Assembly: GCA_029865195.1 (NCBI GenBank)
Contig: JAOUHH010000161.1
Location: 1 to 6,730 of the forward strand
DNA: 6,730 nt
Reading direction: 5' to 3'
Source of the DNA: Desulfobulbaceae bacterium
GTDB taxonomy: Bacteria; Desulfobacterota; Desulfobulbia; Desulfobulbales; UBA5123
In this document: positions 1 through 6,730 of the stretch, piece by piece
Layout of the letters: each line of letters opens with the position of its first letter
Position numbering within the stretch: the first letter of the stretch is position 1
Notes under the pieces: generated by a model
What the model saw: only the letters and a program-made list of their open reading frames with translations
What the model was told of the DNA's origin: nothing
The model's database searches: none
Position numbers and translations under genes: made by a program

Positions 1-2588
1 CCGCGCCGGGAGCGGTGATCGGGGTAGCCGCTGGTCATCAGGACTTTTAACCCCGGAACCTCCTGCAAAAATTCCCGGACGAGGCTTGCGCCGTTGCCGT
101 CCGGCAGGGCGACATCGCTGAAGACAAGATGGATCTGCTCTTTTTGCCGGGCAAAGAGGGCGCGCGCCGTTTCGATGTTTTCCGCCGTCAGAATCCGGAA
201 GCCCTTGCTTTGCAAAATATTGACGGCGATTTCCCGGACATCCTTTTCGTCCTCGATCAACAGCACCAGCCTGTCGTTGCCGGCCAGGGAGACCGTCTTG
301 CGGTCGGCGGCGGTTGCGGTTTCTTTCTCTTCCGCGGTTGCTGCGGTTTGCGGCAGGTAGATGTTGAAGATGGTGCCTTGCCCCAGTTCGCTGTAGGCAT
401 TGACCCAGCCGCCGTGCTGTTTGGCAATCCCGTAGACGATGGAGAGGCCGAGGCCGGTGCCTTTCCCTTCCGGCTTGGTGGAAAAGAATGGATCGAAGAT
501 GTGGGGGATGTTTTCCTGGCTGATGCCGCTGCCGGTGTCGGTGACCGAGAGGACTACATAACGGCCCGCTTTTGCTTTGCTTATCTGCTTCTCGTTGTTT
601 TCATCGATGAAGACGTTCTTGGTCGCGATGATGATCTCGCCGCCGTCCGGCATGGCGTCGCGGGCGTTGACCACCAGGTTGGTGAGCAACTGCTCGATGT
701 TGCCGCGGTCGGCCCTGATCATGTTGAGATCGGCGGCGAGTTTGAGCGAGATGGAGATATCCTCGCCGATCAGGCGGTTCAGCATCTCGTGGAGATTCTG
801 GATGGTTTTGTTGATATCCGTCAGGGGGTATTCGTCGACGATGGAATGCTTGCGGCTGAACAGCAAAAGTTGGCGGACCAGCCCGCCGGCCCGGTCCGCC
901 GAGTTCATGATCTGGTCCAGGTGTTTGCGGATGTTTGCCGCCGTCGCTTCGTCGGCCTTGAGGGCGGCCAGTTGGACGTTGCCGATGATCGAGGTGAGGA
1001 TGTTGTTGAAGTCGTGGGCGACGCCGCTTGCCAGCATGCCCACCGCCTCCATCTTCTGGGACTGCAGGAGTTGCGCCCAGATCTTCTTTTTCTCTTCCTC
1101 GTTCTTTTTGCGCTCGCTGATGTCGACGTTGTACTCGATGACCTGCTTGACGTTGCCGTCACGGTCGAAGATCGGATAGGCGTAAACCTCGAAATAGAGG
1201 CCGTCGCCCTTGCTGTCGCAGTGGATATGCTCCACCCGCACCGGCCGTTTGGTCAGTTTGACCTCGGCCAGGGCGCAGACATGCTCATCGCCGGTGCAGG
1301 GCGTATCCCGGTTGTGGGTCATGGCGTGACAGGTCAACCCCTCGCGCGGGCGTTTGGTAAGGCCGTAAGCGGCCTGGTTGGCTAGGACGATCTTGTGCGT
1401 CCGCACGTCGATGACATAGAAGGGGTTGGTCAGCGATTCGATGATGCTCTGGAGGAATTCACGTTGTTCGTGGTTCCGTTCCTCCGCCCGGGAGCGTTCC
1501 GTGATCTCCTGCTGCAGAACCGTATTGGCGGCGGCAAGTTCCGCGGTCCGCTCGGCGACCCGCAACTCGAGGGCGTCATGGGCGTGCTGGAGTTCCTCCT
1601 TGGCCAGGCGGTTCTCCTCGGCGGACAACACCAGCTTGCCCACCAACCGGTGGATGGTCAGCGAGATGATGAGCAGGGCCGTGCCGACCAGGACAACGGC
1701 GATCAGGACCGATCTGACCACGAAGTTTCTTTTGGCGGTCAGTTTTTCGGAGATGTCTTGCAGGACGATGATCTTGCCGATGGCATCGCCACGGTAATCG
1801 TTGAGGGCGATGCGGCTGTGGACCAGATTGGTCTTCTCATTGAAGGTTACTAGCAGGTGGCTTTGATCGAAATTGATATCCGCCGGAAATTTCTCATAGA
1901 GATACTTCCCTTCGGTCATCAGGAAGTATTCGCCGATGCGGCGGATATTGTTCTGGATCAAGACCGCTTTTTGCCACACCTTGGCACGGACGGCGATGGT
2001 CACCTCGTTGCCCAGCCGTTGCCGGATGGCGTCGGTGAGCTGTTGTGCGGAAATGCCGAACTCCATGATACCAAGATATTGGTCATGCAGATAGAGCGGG
2101 TGGGCGATCCAGTAGATGGCCCCATGCTTGCCGACATCAAAGCCGGCTGCGGTCTCGCGGGTACTGTCTACATGCCGGATTATTTCCCTGGATTGGCTGA
2201 TGTTGTCGCCGTGCATGTCCGGCCGTTGCACCCGCAGGAAAACGGTGCCGTCCGGCAAGGTGAAATCAAAGGCGTGAAAATACTCGTTTTCCTTCTGGAG
2301 GACTTGGTATTCATGAGCCGCCAGGGCTTGGAGCCCCTCGCGGTCGCGGGCGGCGAAGGCGGCGACGATCTGCGGGTGCGCTTCCTGGATATGCTGGATC
2401 CGGGTCAGGTACGGTGACAGCGAATACTTGGCGACGGAGTCGACAATGGTATCGATGTGTTTTTCTTCTTTTTGCAGGGATTCCTCGAGGGCCACGGTCT
2501 GTTGGGAGATGCCCTGGTAAACCAGCAGACCGGACAGGGTCAACAGGACGACGCAGACGGTGATCAGAGTCCGATACTTGATATTCAT
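1..2588 (-). CDS. Hybrid sensor histidine kinase, dCache_3-like/PAS/HisKA/HATPase/receiver (3' end truncated by window)
   Basis: Membrane-bound hybrid histidine kinase; 862 codons are visible and the reading frame is still open at base 1. Residues about 7-25 form a hydrophobic helix after MNIKYR, and about 288-311 a second. The periplasmic segment between them carries LRVQRPDMHGDN (118-129), typical of dCache_3-like sensors. A coiled coil without a recognisable HAMP leads to a PAS domain (about 378-500) with C420, H425, C431 and C438. The kinase core has phospho-His H525 in VAHDFNN, N641 in NLVVNARDAM, D684 in DTGSGIS and the glycine box GTGLGLS (710-716). The receiver has acidic E779-D780-E781, phospho-acceptor D825 in SDVALPDGNG and T852/S853 in MTSGY; its conserved Lys lies outside the window. 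The chosen start places the first helix at the N-terminus and has GGAA eight bases upstream. An in-frame ATG at 2664-2666 would add 26 residues. There is no visible output domain, so phosphate must leave through an Hpt partner. Architecture is certain; ligand and target are unknown. Confidence 0.95.
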   Translation of the reverse strand, partial: MNIKYRTLITVCVVLLTLSGLLVYQGISQQTVALEESLQKEEKHIDTIVDSVAKYSLSPYLTRIQHIQEAHPQIVAAFAARDREGLQALAAHEYQVLQKENEYFHAFDFTLPDGTVFLRVQRPDMHGDNISQSREIIRHVDSTRETAAGFDVGKHGAIYWIAHPLYLHDQYLGIMEFGISAQQLTDAIRQRLGNEVTIAVRAKVWQKAVLIQNNIRRIGEYFLMTEGKYLYEKFPADINFDQSHLLVTFNEKTNLVHSRIALNDYRGDAIGKIIVLQDISEKLTAKRNFVVRSVLIAVVLVGTALLIISLTIHRLVGKLVLSAEENRLAKEELQHAHDALELRVAERTAELAAANTVLQQEITERSRAEERNHEQREFLQSIIESLTNPFYVIDVRTHKIVLANQAAYGLTKRPREGLTCHAMTHNRDTPCTGDEHVCALAEVKLTKRPVRVEHIHCDSKGDGLYFEVYAYPIFDRDGNVKQVIEYNVDISERKKNEEEKKKIWAQLLQSQKMEAVGMLASGVAHDFNNILTSIIGNVQLAALKADEATAANIRKHLDQIMNSADRAGGLVRQLLLFSRKHSIVDEYPLTDINKTIQNLHEMLNRLIGEDISISLKLAADLNMIRADRGNIEQLLTNLVVNARDAMPDGGEIIIATKNVFIDENNEKQISKAKAGRYVVLSVTDTGSGISQENIPHIFDPFFSTKPEGKGTGLGLSIVYGIAKQHGGWVNAYSELGQGTIFNIYLPQTAATAEEKETATAADRKTVSLAGNDRLVLLIEDEKDVREIAVNILQSKGFRILTAENIETARALFARQKEQIHLVFSDVALPDGNGASLVREFLQEVPGLKVLMTSGYPDHRSRR

Positions 2589-2596
2589 ACTGCGGT

Positions 2597-2600
2597 TTCC
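2597..2600 (-). promoter_or_regulatory. Ribosome binding site of the leftward kinase
   Basis: On the minus strand GGAA is followed by eight bases and then the ATG at 2588-2586. The match to Shine-Dalgarno is short, but the spacing is good. It supports this start over the in-frame ATG at 2666-2664, which has no purine-rich stretch at a suitable distance. Confidence 0.4.
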
Positions 2601-2875
2601 GGAATTTTCGGGAGGACGGCACTGCTTCGGTTGTACCCGGCAGCAACCCAGCCTGATTGTCGGCATTATTTCGTATGTTGATTACTATTCTGTTGTAGCC
2701 GCTGATGCCATGTAGGGCAACAGATTTTGGGGAGATATGGAAATTATTTTATCCGAATAACATGTAAATGGAGAAGTTAAAGTATTTTGTTGAATTCTGG
2801 TGTGTAATGGGGGCTGCGATTTCGGCAAATATTGAAGTTGATTTTGGTTTCAACCCCTTCCGGATGAAATTAGAT

Positions 2876-2905
2876 TTGAATTCACACGTCTTTGTTAGGT
2901 ATCAT
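2876..2905 (+). promoter_or_regulatory. Candidate sigma70-like promoter for the rightward kinase
   Basis: TTGAAT at 2876-2881 (four of six bases of the -35 consensus) and TATCAT at 2900-2905 (five of six of the -10 consensus) are 18 bases apart. Transcription would start near 2912 and give a leader of roughly 130 bases before the ATG at 3042. It lies in the AT-rich part of the spacer, as expected for a promoter. Matches of this quality occur by chance in AT-rich DNA, so it is only the best visible candidate. Confidence 0.3.
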
Positions 2906-2915
2906 TGGGCCTAAC
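2894..2915. repeat. Inverted repeat around the candidate -10 box (possible operator)
   Basis: GTTAGG (2894-2899) and its exact complement CCTAAC (2910-2915) are separated by 10 bases that include the candidate -10 TATCAT. Arm centres are about 16 bases apart, roughly 1.5 helical turns, so the arms would not lie on the same DNA face. A regulator dimer bound here could block the promoter. A perfect six-base repeat at some short spacing is expected about once by chance in a spacer this long, so the claim rests on position, not rarity. Confidence 0.2.
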
Positions 2916-3026
2916 TCAACGAATGGCGTGGCCGTCTCCATCTCTTTGCGGACTGCTGGTTCTGTCAATCGTTCCCGGTTTTTTGTAACAACCTTCCGTT
3001 GGGATGTTTTTCCCCAGCACCTTTCC

Positions 3027-3030
3027 AGGA
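3027..3030 (+). promoter_or_regulatory. Ribosome binding site of the rightward kinase
   Basis: AGGA ends 11 bases before the ATG at 3042, slightly longer than ideal spacing. It is the only purine-rich Shine-Dalgarno-like stretch near this start. It sits inside the small palindrome TTTCCAGGAAA (3022-3032). An out-of-frame ATG at 3032-3034 is too close to the AGGA to use it well. Confidence 0.5.
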
Positions 3031-3041
3031 AATGATTTCTC

Positions 3042-6000
3042 ATGAAAAACTTCCGGCTGGCATACCGTTTGGACACGAGCAAATTCTTTGGATGGTTTCG
3101 CCGTGATAAAGCGCAAATTATGCTGGTTATGCTGCTGGTTGCGGTTCTGCTCATTACCCTCGGTGGGCTGCACCGGATTAAGCACCAGATAGGTGTCGAT
3201 GTAGGCGAACGAGTACGTTCCAATGTGACGGCAACCCATGAGGCGGTCATGTTATGGAGCCATGAACGGCTTGACAGTGTCCGCGAGGTGGCGCATAGGC
3301 CGCTTTTCCTGCAAAGGGTGGAGCGACTTGTGGCGCTGCCCCATGCTCGAGAAGCATTGAGCGGCACCCAAGACCTTGACGAACTGCGCAAGATATTGGC
3401 CCCCGAGTTGAGTGAGCACGGGACAACGGGGTTATTTGTCATCGCGCCGGATGGACGTAATGTGGTTGCCTTCGATGATCAGGATTTGGGGGAGATCAAC
3501 GACATTTGCCGTCGACATACCAGTTTCATGGAGGTCTTTGAGGGTAAGGATCATTTCGCCTTGCCGCGTTTTCATGCGGAAAACATGGTTGTAGGTCAGC
3601 AAATGAGGCCGGTGATCTGTGTGGGAGTGCCGATCATTGATCAGAAAGGCAAGGTGATCGCCGCCCTCTGTCAGATGCTTGAACCTTCGTATGAATTCAA
3701 CAACCTTTTTCGCATTACCGGCTCCGGTGTTCTTGATGTTTACGCCTTTGATTCTGCCGGTCGCCTCCTTTCCGAAAGCCGATATACCGAGCAGTTGCAG
3801 AAAATTGGTCTGCTTGCCGGCGATCAGGCCACGGCGCTCAATCTTTCCCTCCGGGATCCCGGTGGCGACCTGACGAAACGGTTTCCTCTGCCCAAAGAGC
3901 GGCAGGCACTGCCTTTCATCTTGCCTGTCCGCATGGCACTTTCCGGCAACAGTGTCGGCGTCGACATCGACGGTTATCGTGATTGTCGGGGTGTTACGGT
4001 AGTGGGCGGTTGGATGTGGTGTGAAGTCTATGATTTCGGACTTGTCTGCGAAGAGAGTTATACCGAAGCGTATCGGAGTTATTTCGTCATTCGTCGCGTG
4101 GTCCTGGTCATCCTTTCACTCACGGTATTCCTTTTTATGGCTCTTTCCGTGGGGCTGGTCCGGAGGCGGATGGCCAGCGAAACACTCAACAGGCAACTGG
4201 CCCAGGAAATCGATGAACGGCAGCGAGTTGATCAGGAACTCAGAAAGAACAACGCCATACAGGAGATCATCAACAGGATGTTGCACCTTTCCCTGAAGGA
4301 AGATTCTCTTCAGGTAAAACTGCAAATATTCGTCGAAAGCCTAGCCACCCTGCCGTTTGCCGAAATCGAGCCCAAGGCGGCATTCTTTCTGGCTGACCGT
4401 GACAGAAAGGTGTTGTTGTTACGGGCCCATCTGGGTTTTGCGGAGCCTCTCCTTGCCACCTGCGCCGAGGTTCCCTATGGCCGCTGTCTCTGCGGTCGTG
4501 CTGCAGAAGAGAAGCGGGTGCAGTTCGTAGCTCATGTCGATGCCTGTCACGAAATCAGTTCCCCGGATATGCCCGACCACGGTCATTATTGTGTCCCCGT
4601 TATCGATAACCGGGGCCAACTGCATGGGGTGTTCACCCTCTATTTGAAAGGAGGCAGTATACGGGAGGAGGGAACCGAGAAGGTCCTTGCCGCGATCACC
4701 GTGGTGGTGGCGGGTATTCTGGAGCATCATTTTGTTGAAAAGGCGCTGCAGCAGAGTAAGGAACGATTCCAGCGCCTGGTGGAGAGTCTTGAAAACAAGT
4801 ATTTCTTCTATTCAATTACTCCGCAGGGCGAGTGGAGTTATATCAGCCCTTCCATCTTCAATATCCTTGGCTACACGCCGGATCAGTTCGCGCGTAATTG
4901 CCAGGAGTATCTTACCGGTCACCGGCTTAACGCCGAGGCGCGGCAACGGTTGGCGGCAAGTCTGCAAGGGGAACGGCAGTATCCCTATCTGCTGGAGTTG
5001 TATCACCGAGACGGTTCGATCCGCTGGCTTGAATGCGCTGAGTCGCCGGTTATTGATGATGCGGGGGCGGTAGTGGCGGTGGAGGGGATGGCCAACGACA
5101 TCACCGAGACGAAACGGGCCGAAGGCGAATTGAAGCGACACCAGGAACACCTTGAGGAATTGGTCGAGGAGCGTACCGACAAACTCCAGAGTGAGATCGC
5201 CGAGCGGCTGCAGGCGGAAAAAGCCTTGCTTGCGAGCGAGGAGCAGGTGCGGTTGCTCCTCGACTCCACCGCCGAGGCGATCTTTGGCCAAGATCAGGAG
5301 GGGAACTGTATCTTCAGCAACCCGGCTTGTATCCGCTTGCTCGGCTACGAAACCCCCAACGATTTGATTGGCAAGCCGATGCATGAGCGTATCCATCATA
5401 GCCATTGGGACGGTACGCCATTCCCGGCCATGCAGTGCGAGATCATGAAGGCGTTCAGGGAGGGACGACCGACCCATAACGACAAGGAGTGTTTTTGGCG
5501 CCGCGACGGGACACCTTTGCCGGTGGAGTACTGGGCTTACCCCATTGTCAAGGAGGGGACGGTGGTGGGCTGCGTGGTGACCTTTTTCGACATCACCGAG
5601 CGGAAGCGCTGGGAAGAGGAGAACCAACGCACCTTGCATGAACTGGAAGCGGCGAGGCAGATTGCCGAGGCGGCCGCCAGAGCCAAGAGTGAATTTCTCG
5701 CCAACATGAGCCATGAGATACGTACGCCCTTGAACGGGATCATCGGTCTGACGCATCTGGTCCGGCAGACCGAGTTGACACCCCGGCAGCGTGATTATCA
5801 CAACAAGATCGCTGCCGCCTCCAAGACGCTGATGGGACTGATCAACGATATTCTCGATTTTTCCAAGATCGAGGCGGGCAAGTTGGTCATGGAGTCGGTG
5901 GTGTTCTATCTGGAGGATGTCATGATCGATGTCCTTAACAATATCTCCCCCCTGGCCCACGAAAAGGGACTTGAGTTGCAATATTATCTGGCCCCGGATG

Positions 6001-6730
6001 TCCCCCTCGATCTCAAGGGGGATCCCCTGCGATTGGGACAGATCCTGCTCAATTTGGTCGGCAATGGGATCAAATTCACCGAAAAGGGCGGGATCAGTAT
6101 CGATGTCCGGCTGGAGGGGCAGCAGGAACAGGCGGTCACCCTGCGTTTTAGCGTCAAGGATAGCGGCATCGGCATGACCGCGGAACAGGTGGCGGGCTTG
6201 TTCCGGGCCTTCTGCCAGGCAGATGCCTCCACCACCCGCATCTATGGCGGCACCGGTCTGGGGCTCGCCATCTGCAAACGGCTCACCGCATTGATGGATG
6301 GAGATATCGAAGTGGAGAGCGAATTGGGAACGGGGAGTACTTTTTCGTTTACTGCCGAGTTCATGCTAGCGCCCGAATCGGAACGACGTACGCATGTCCT
6401 GCCGCCTGAGTTGAGTGAAATGCGGGTGCTGGTTGTGGATGACAACCCGTTGGTGCGGGTCATCATGCAGAAAAATCTTGAGGCCTTTTCCTGTCAACCC
6501 ATGGCGGTCGCCTCCGGTGAGGAGGCGTTGGCTGCGGTGACGGAAGCGGCTGCCAACGGCCATCCCTTTCGGCTGATCTTGATGGATTGGGTGCTGCCGG
6601 GGATGGACGGCCTTGACGCAGGCAAACGGATCAAGGCGATGCCGTTTCTCGTGCCGACGCCCCATGTTCTTTTGATCACGGCCTATGAACGTGACAATGT
6701 AATGCGCAGAGCCAAGGAGGTCGGCTTGGA
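3042..6730 (+). CDS. Hybrid sensor histidine kinase, double-Cache/GAF/PAS/PAS/HisKA/HATPase/receiver (3' end truncated by window)
   Basis: BarA/ArcB-style hybrid histidine kinase; 1229 codons are visible and the frame is open at the window end. Helices at about 25-45 and 352-373 bracket a periplasmic double-Cache-like domain, recognised by GLFVIAPDGRNV and the closing DGYRDCRGV (310-318) with GGWMWCEV. After a short coiled coil without HAMP come a GAF domain (about 405-565) with C474, C482, C484, C502-H503, H513, H515 and C517; PAS 1 (574-692, ending DITETKRAE); a coiled coil; and PAS 2 (732-855, ending DITERKRWEE). The kinase core has phospho-His H891 in NMSHEIRTPLNG, N1004/N1008 in NLVGNGIKFT, D1040 in DSGIGM and GGTGLGLAI from 1069. 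The receiver has D1133-D1134, phospho-acceptor D1182 in MDWVLPGMDG and T1213. An in-frame TGA at 3033-3035 makes 3042 the most upstream ATG. The gene is divergent from the leftward kinase. Further receivers or an Hpt domain may follow past the edge. Architecture is certain; signal and partner are unknown. Confidence 0.95.
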   Translation, partial: MKNFRLAYRLDTSKFFGWFRRDKAQIMLVMLLVAVLLITLGGLHRIKHQIGVDVGERVRSNVTATHEAVMLWSHERLDSVREVAHRPLFLQRVERLVALPHAREALSGTQDLDELRKILAPELSEHGTTGLFVIAPDGRNVVAFDDQDLGEINDICRRHTSFMEVFEGKDHFALPRFHAENMVVGQQMRPVICVGVPIIDQKGKVIAALCQMLEPSYEFNNLFRITGSGVLDVYAFDSAGRLLSESRYTEQLQKIGLLAGDQATALNLSLRDPGGDLTKRFPLPKERQALPFILPVRMALSGNSVGVDIDGYRDCRGVTVVGGWMWCEVYDFGLVCEESYTEAYRSYFVIRRVVLVILSLTVFLFMALSVGLVRRRMASETLNRQLAQEIDERQRVDQELRKNNAIQEIINRMLHLSLKEDSLQVKLQIFVESLATLPFAEIEPKAAFFLADRDRKVLLLRAHLGFAEPLLATCAEVPYGRCLCGRAAEEKRVQFVAHVDACHEISSPDMPDHGHYCVPVIDNRGQLHGVFTLYLKGGSIREEGTEKVLAAITVVVAGILEHHFVEKALQQSKERFQRLVESLENKYFFYSITPQGEWSYISPSIFNILGYTPDQFARNCQEYLTGHRLNAEARQRLAASLQGERQYPYLLELYHRDGSIRWLECAESPVIDDAGAVVAVEGMANDITETKRAEGELKRHQEHLEELVEERTDKLQSEIAERLQAEKALLASEEQVRLLLDSTAEAIFGQDQEGNCIFSNPACIRLLGYETPNDLIGKPMHERIHHSHWDGTPFPAMQCEIMKAFREGRPTHNDKECFWRRDGTPLPVEYWAYPIVKEGTVVGCVVTFFDITERKRWEEENQRTLHELEAARQIAEAAARAKSEFLANMSHEIRTPLNGIIGLTHLVRQTELTPRQRDYHNKIAAASKTLMGLINDILDFSKIEAGKLVMESVVFYLEDVMIDVLNNISPLAHEKGLELQYYLAPDVPLDLKGDPLRLGQILLNLVGNGIKFTEKGGISIDVRLEGQQEQAVTLRFSVKDSGIGMTAEQVAGLFRAFCQADASTTRIYGGTGLGLAICKRLTALMDGDIEVESELGTGSTFSFTAEFMLAPESERRTHVLPPELSEMRVLVVDDNPLVRVIMQKNLEAFSCQPMAVASGEEALAAVTEAAANGHPFRLILMDWVLPGMDGLDAGKRIKAMPFLVPTPHVLLITAYERDNVMRRAKEVGL

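Larger units (their letters stand above)
2589..3041. other. Divergent intergenic region between the two kinase genes
   Basis: This 453-base spacer separates two start codons that point away from each other, so it must contain both 5' leaders and, unless transcription comes from elsewhere, both promoters. It is clearly AT-richer than the genes, especially about 2680-2915. It holds several short inverted repeats: TTATT/AATAA at 2744-2760, GTTGA/TCAAC at 2837-2854 and GTTAGG/CCTAAC at 2894-2915. No sigma54 -24/-12 element, riboswitch fold, tRNA or strong terminator was recognised on either strand. A leftward promoter could be TTGCCC (17-base spacer) TACAAC read on the minus strand, with its -10 complementing 2692-2697, but each box matches only four of six consensus bases. 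No protein gene is supported here. Confidence 0.8.

Noticed and set aside
129..2417. Chain of long open frames on the plus strand (129-1385, 1395-1853, 1857-2417) opposite the leftward kinase.
   Set aside because: They sit in the codon-aligned antisense frame of the kinase gene, where a GC-rich coding sequence with few Leu TTA/CTA or Ser TCA codons gives few stops. Their translations show no recognisable domain, while the minus strand gives every kinase and receiver motif.
2457..2681. Plus-strand 74-codon open frame across the start of the leftward kinase.
   Set aside because: It is antisense to the first helix of the kinase, begins with a Phe run derived from Glu/Lys codons on the other strand, and has no ribosome binding site or family match.
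2744..2760. TTATT/AATAA inverted repeat as a terminator.
   Set aside because: The stem is AT-only and five pairs long with no following T-run, and both flanking genes start rather than end at this spacer.
2768..2914. A 48-codon open frame on the plus strand in the spacer (starts MEKLKYFVEFW, ends RYHWA).
   Set aside because: It has no Shine-Dalgarno sequence (preceded by AACATGTAA), no recognisable family and AT-rich non-coding composition, and its end overlaps the candidate promoter and inverted repeat.
2921..2965. Possible sigma54 promoter (TGGC followed by TTTGC) upstream of the rightward kinase.
   Set aside because: The GG and GC dinucleotides are about 18 bases apart, not the fixed 12 needed for -24/-12 recognition.
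2882..3442. Minus-strand open frame of 186 codons reaching from the spacer into the rightward kinase gene.
   Set aside because: Most of it is antisense to the membrane helix and Cache domain of the kinase. It has no recognisable motif and would run head-on against the well-supported gene.
4812..5981. 389-codon open frame on the minus strand opposite the rightward kinase.
   Set aside because: It is a shadow of the PAS-PAS-HisKA coding region. The plus-strand frame carries the conserved motifs through the whole interval, and the minus-strand translation resembles no family I recognise.

Overview
The window holds two large, divergently transcribed membrane-bound hybrid sensor histidine kinases, each cut off by a window edge, with about 450 bases of regulatory DNA between their start codons. 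No tRNA, rRNA, mobile element, CRISPR array or complete gene is visible. Base composition (moderately GC-rich genes, AT-richer spacer), the pile-up of sensory domains and several Cys-containing PAS/GAF motifs fit an anaerobic, sensor-rich proteobacterium of the former Deltaproteobacteria (Desulfobacterota type, e.g. Desulfobulbales or Desulfuromonadales). This is inferred from protein style only; no marker gene is present.

Minus strand, 2588 down to base 1: a kinase with an N-terminal transmembrane helix, a periplasmic dCache_3-like sensor, a second transmembrane helix, a coiled coil, a PAS domain with a Cys/His motif, a kinase core of the 'HDFNN' type, and a C-terminal receiver whose last part lies beyond base 1.

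Spacer, 2589-3041: AT-richer DNA that must carry both promoters. One weak sigma70-like promoter for the rightward gene, with an inverted repeat around its -10 box, is the best candidate. Its statistical support is low.

Plus strand, 3042 to the window end: a longer kinase with a periplasmic double-Cache domain, a cytoplasmic GAF domain rich in Cys and His, two PAS domains, a BarA/ArcB-style kinase core ('SHEIRTPLNG') and a receiver. Its C-terminus is outside the window, so further receivers or an Hpt domain cannot be excluded.

Neither visible part contains a DNA-binding or enzymatic output domain. The likely logic is that each protein reads a periplasmic ligand and a cytoplasmic (possibly redox or metal) cue, autophosphorylates on its His, moves phosphate to its own receiver Asp, and then passes it through an Hpt protein or domain to a regulator encoded elsewhere. 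The head-to-head arrangement suggests co-regulation or a joint signalling function, but that is inference. Long open frames opposite both genes are codon-aligned shadows and were not annotated.
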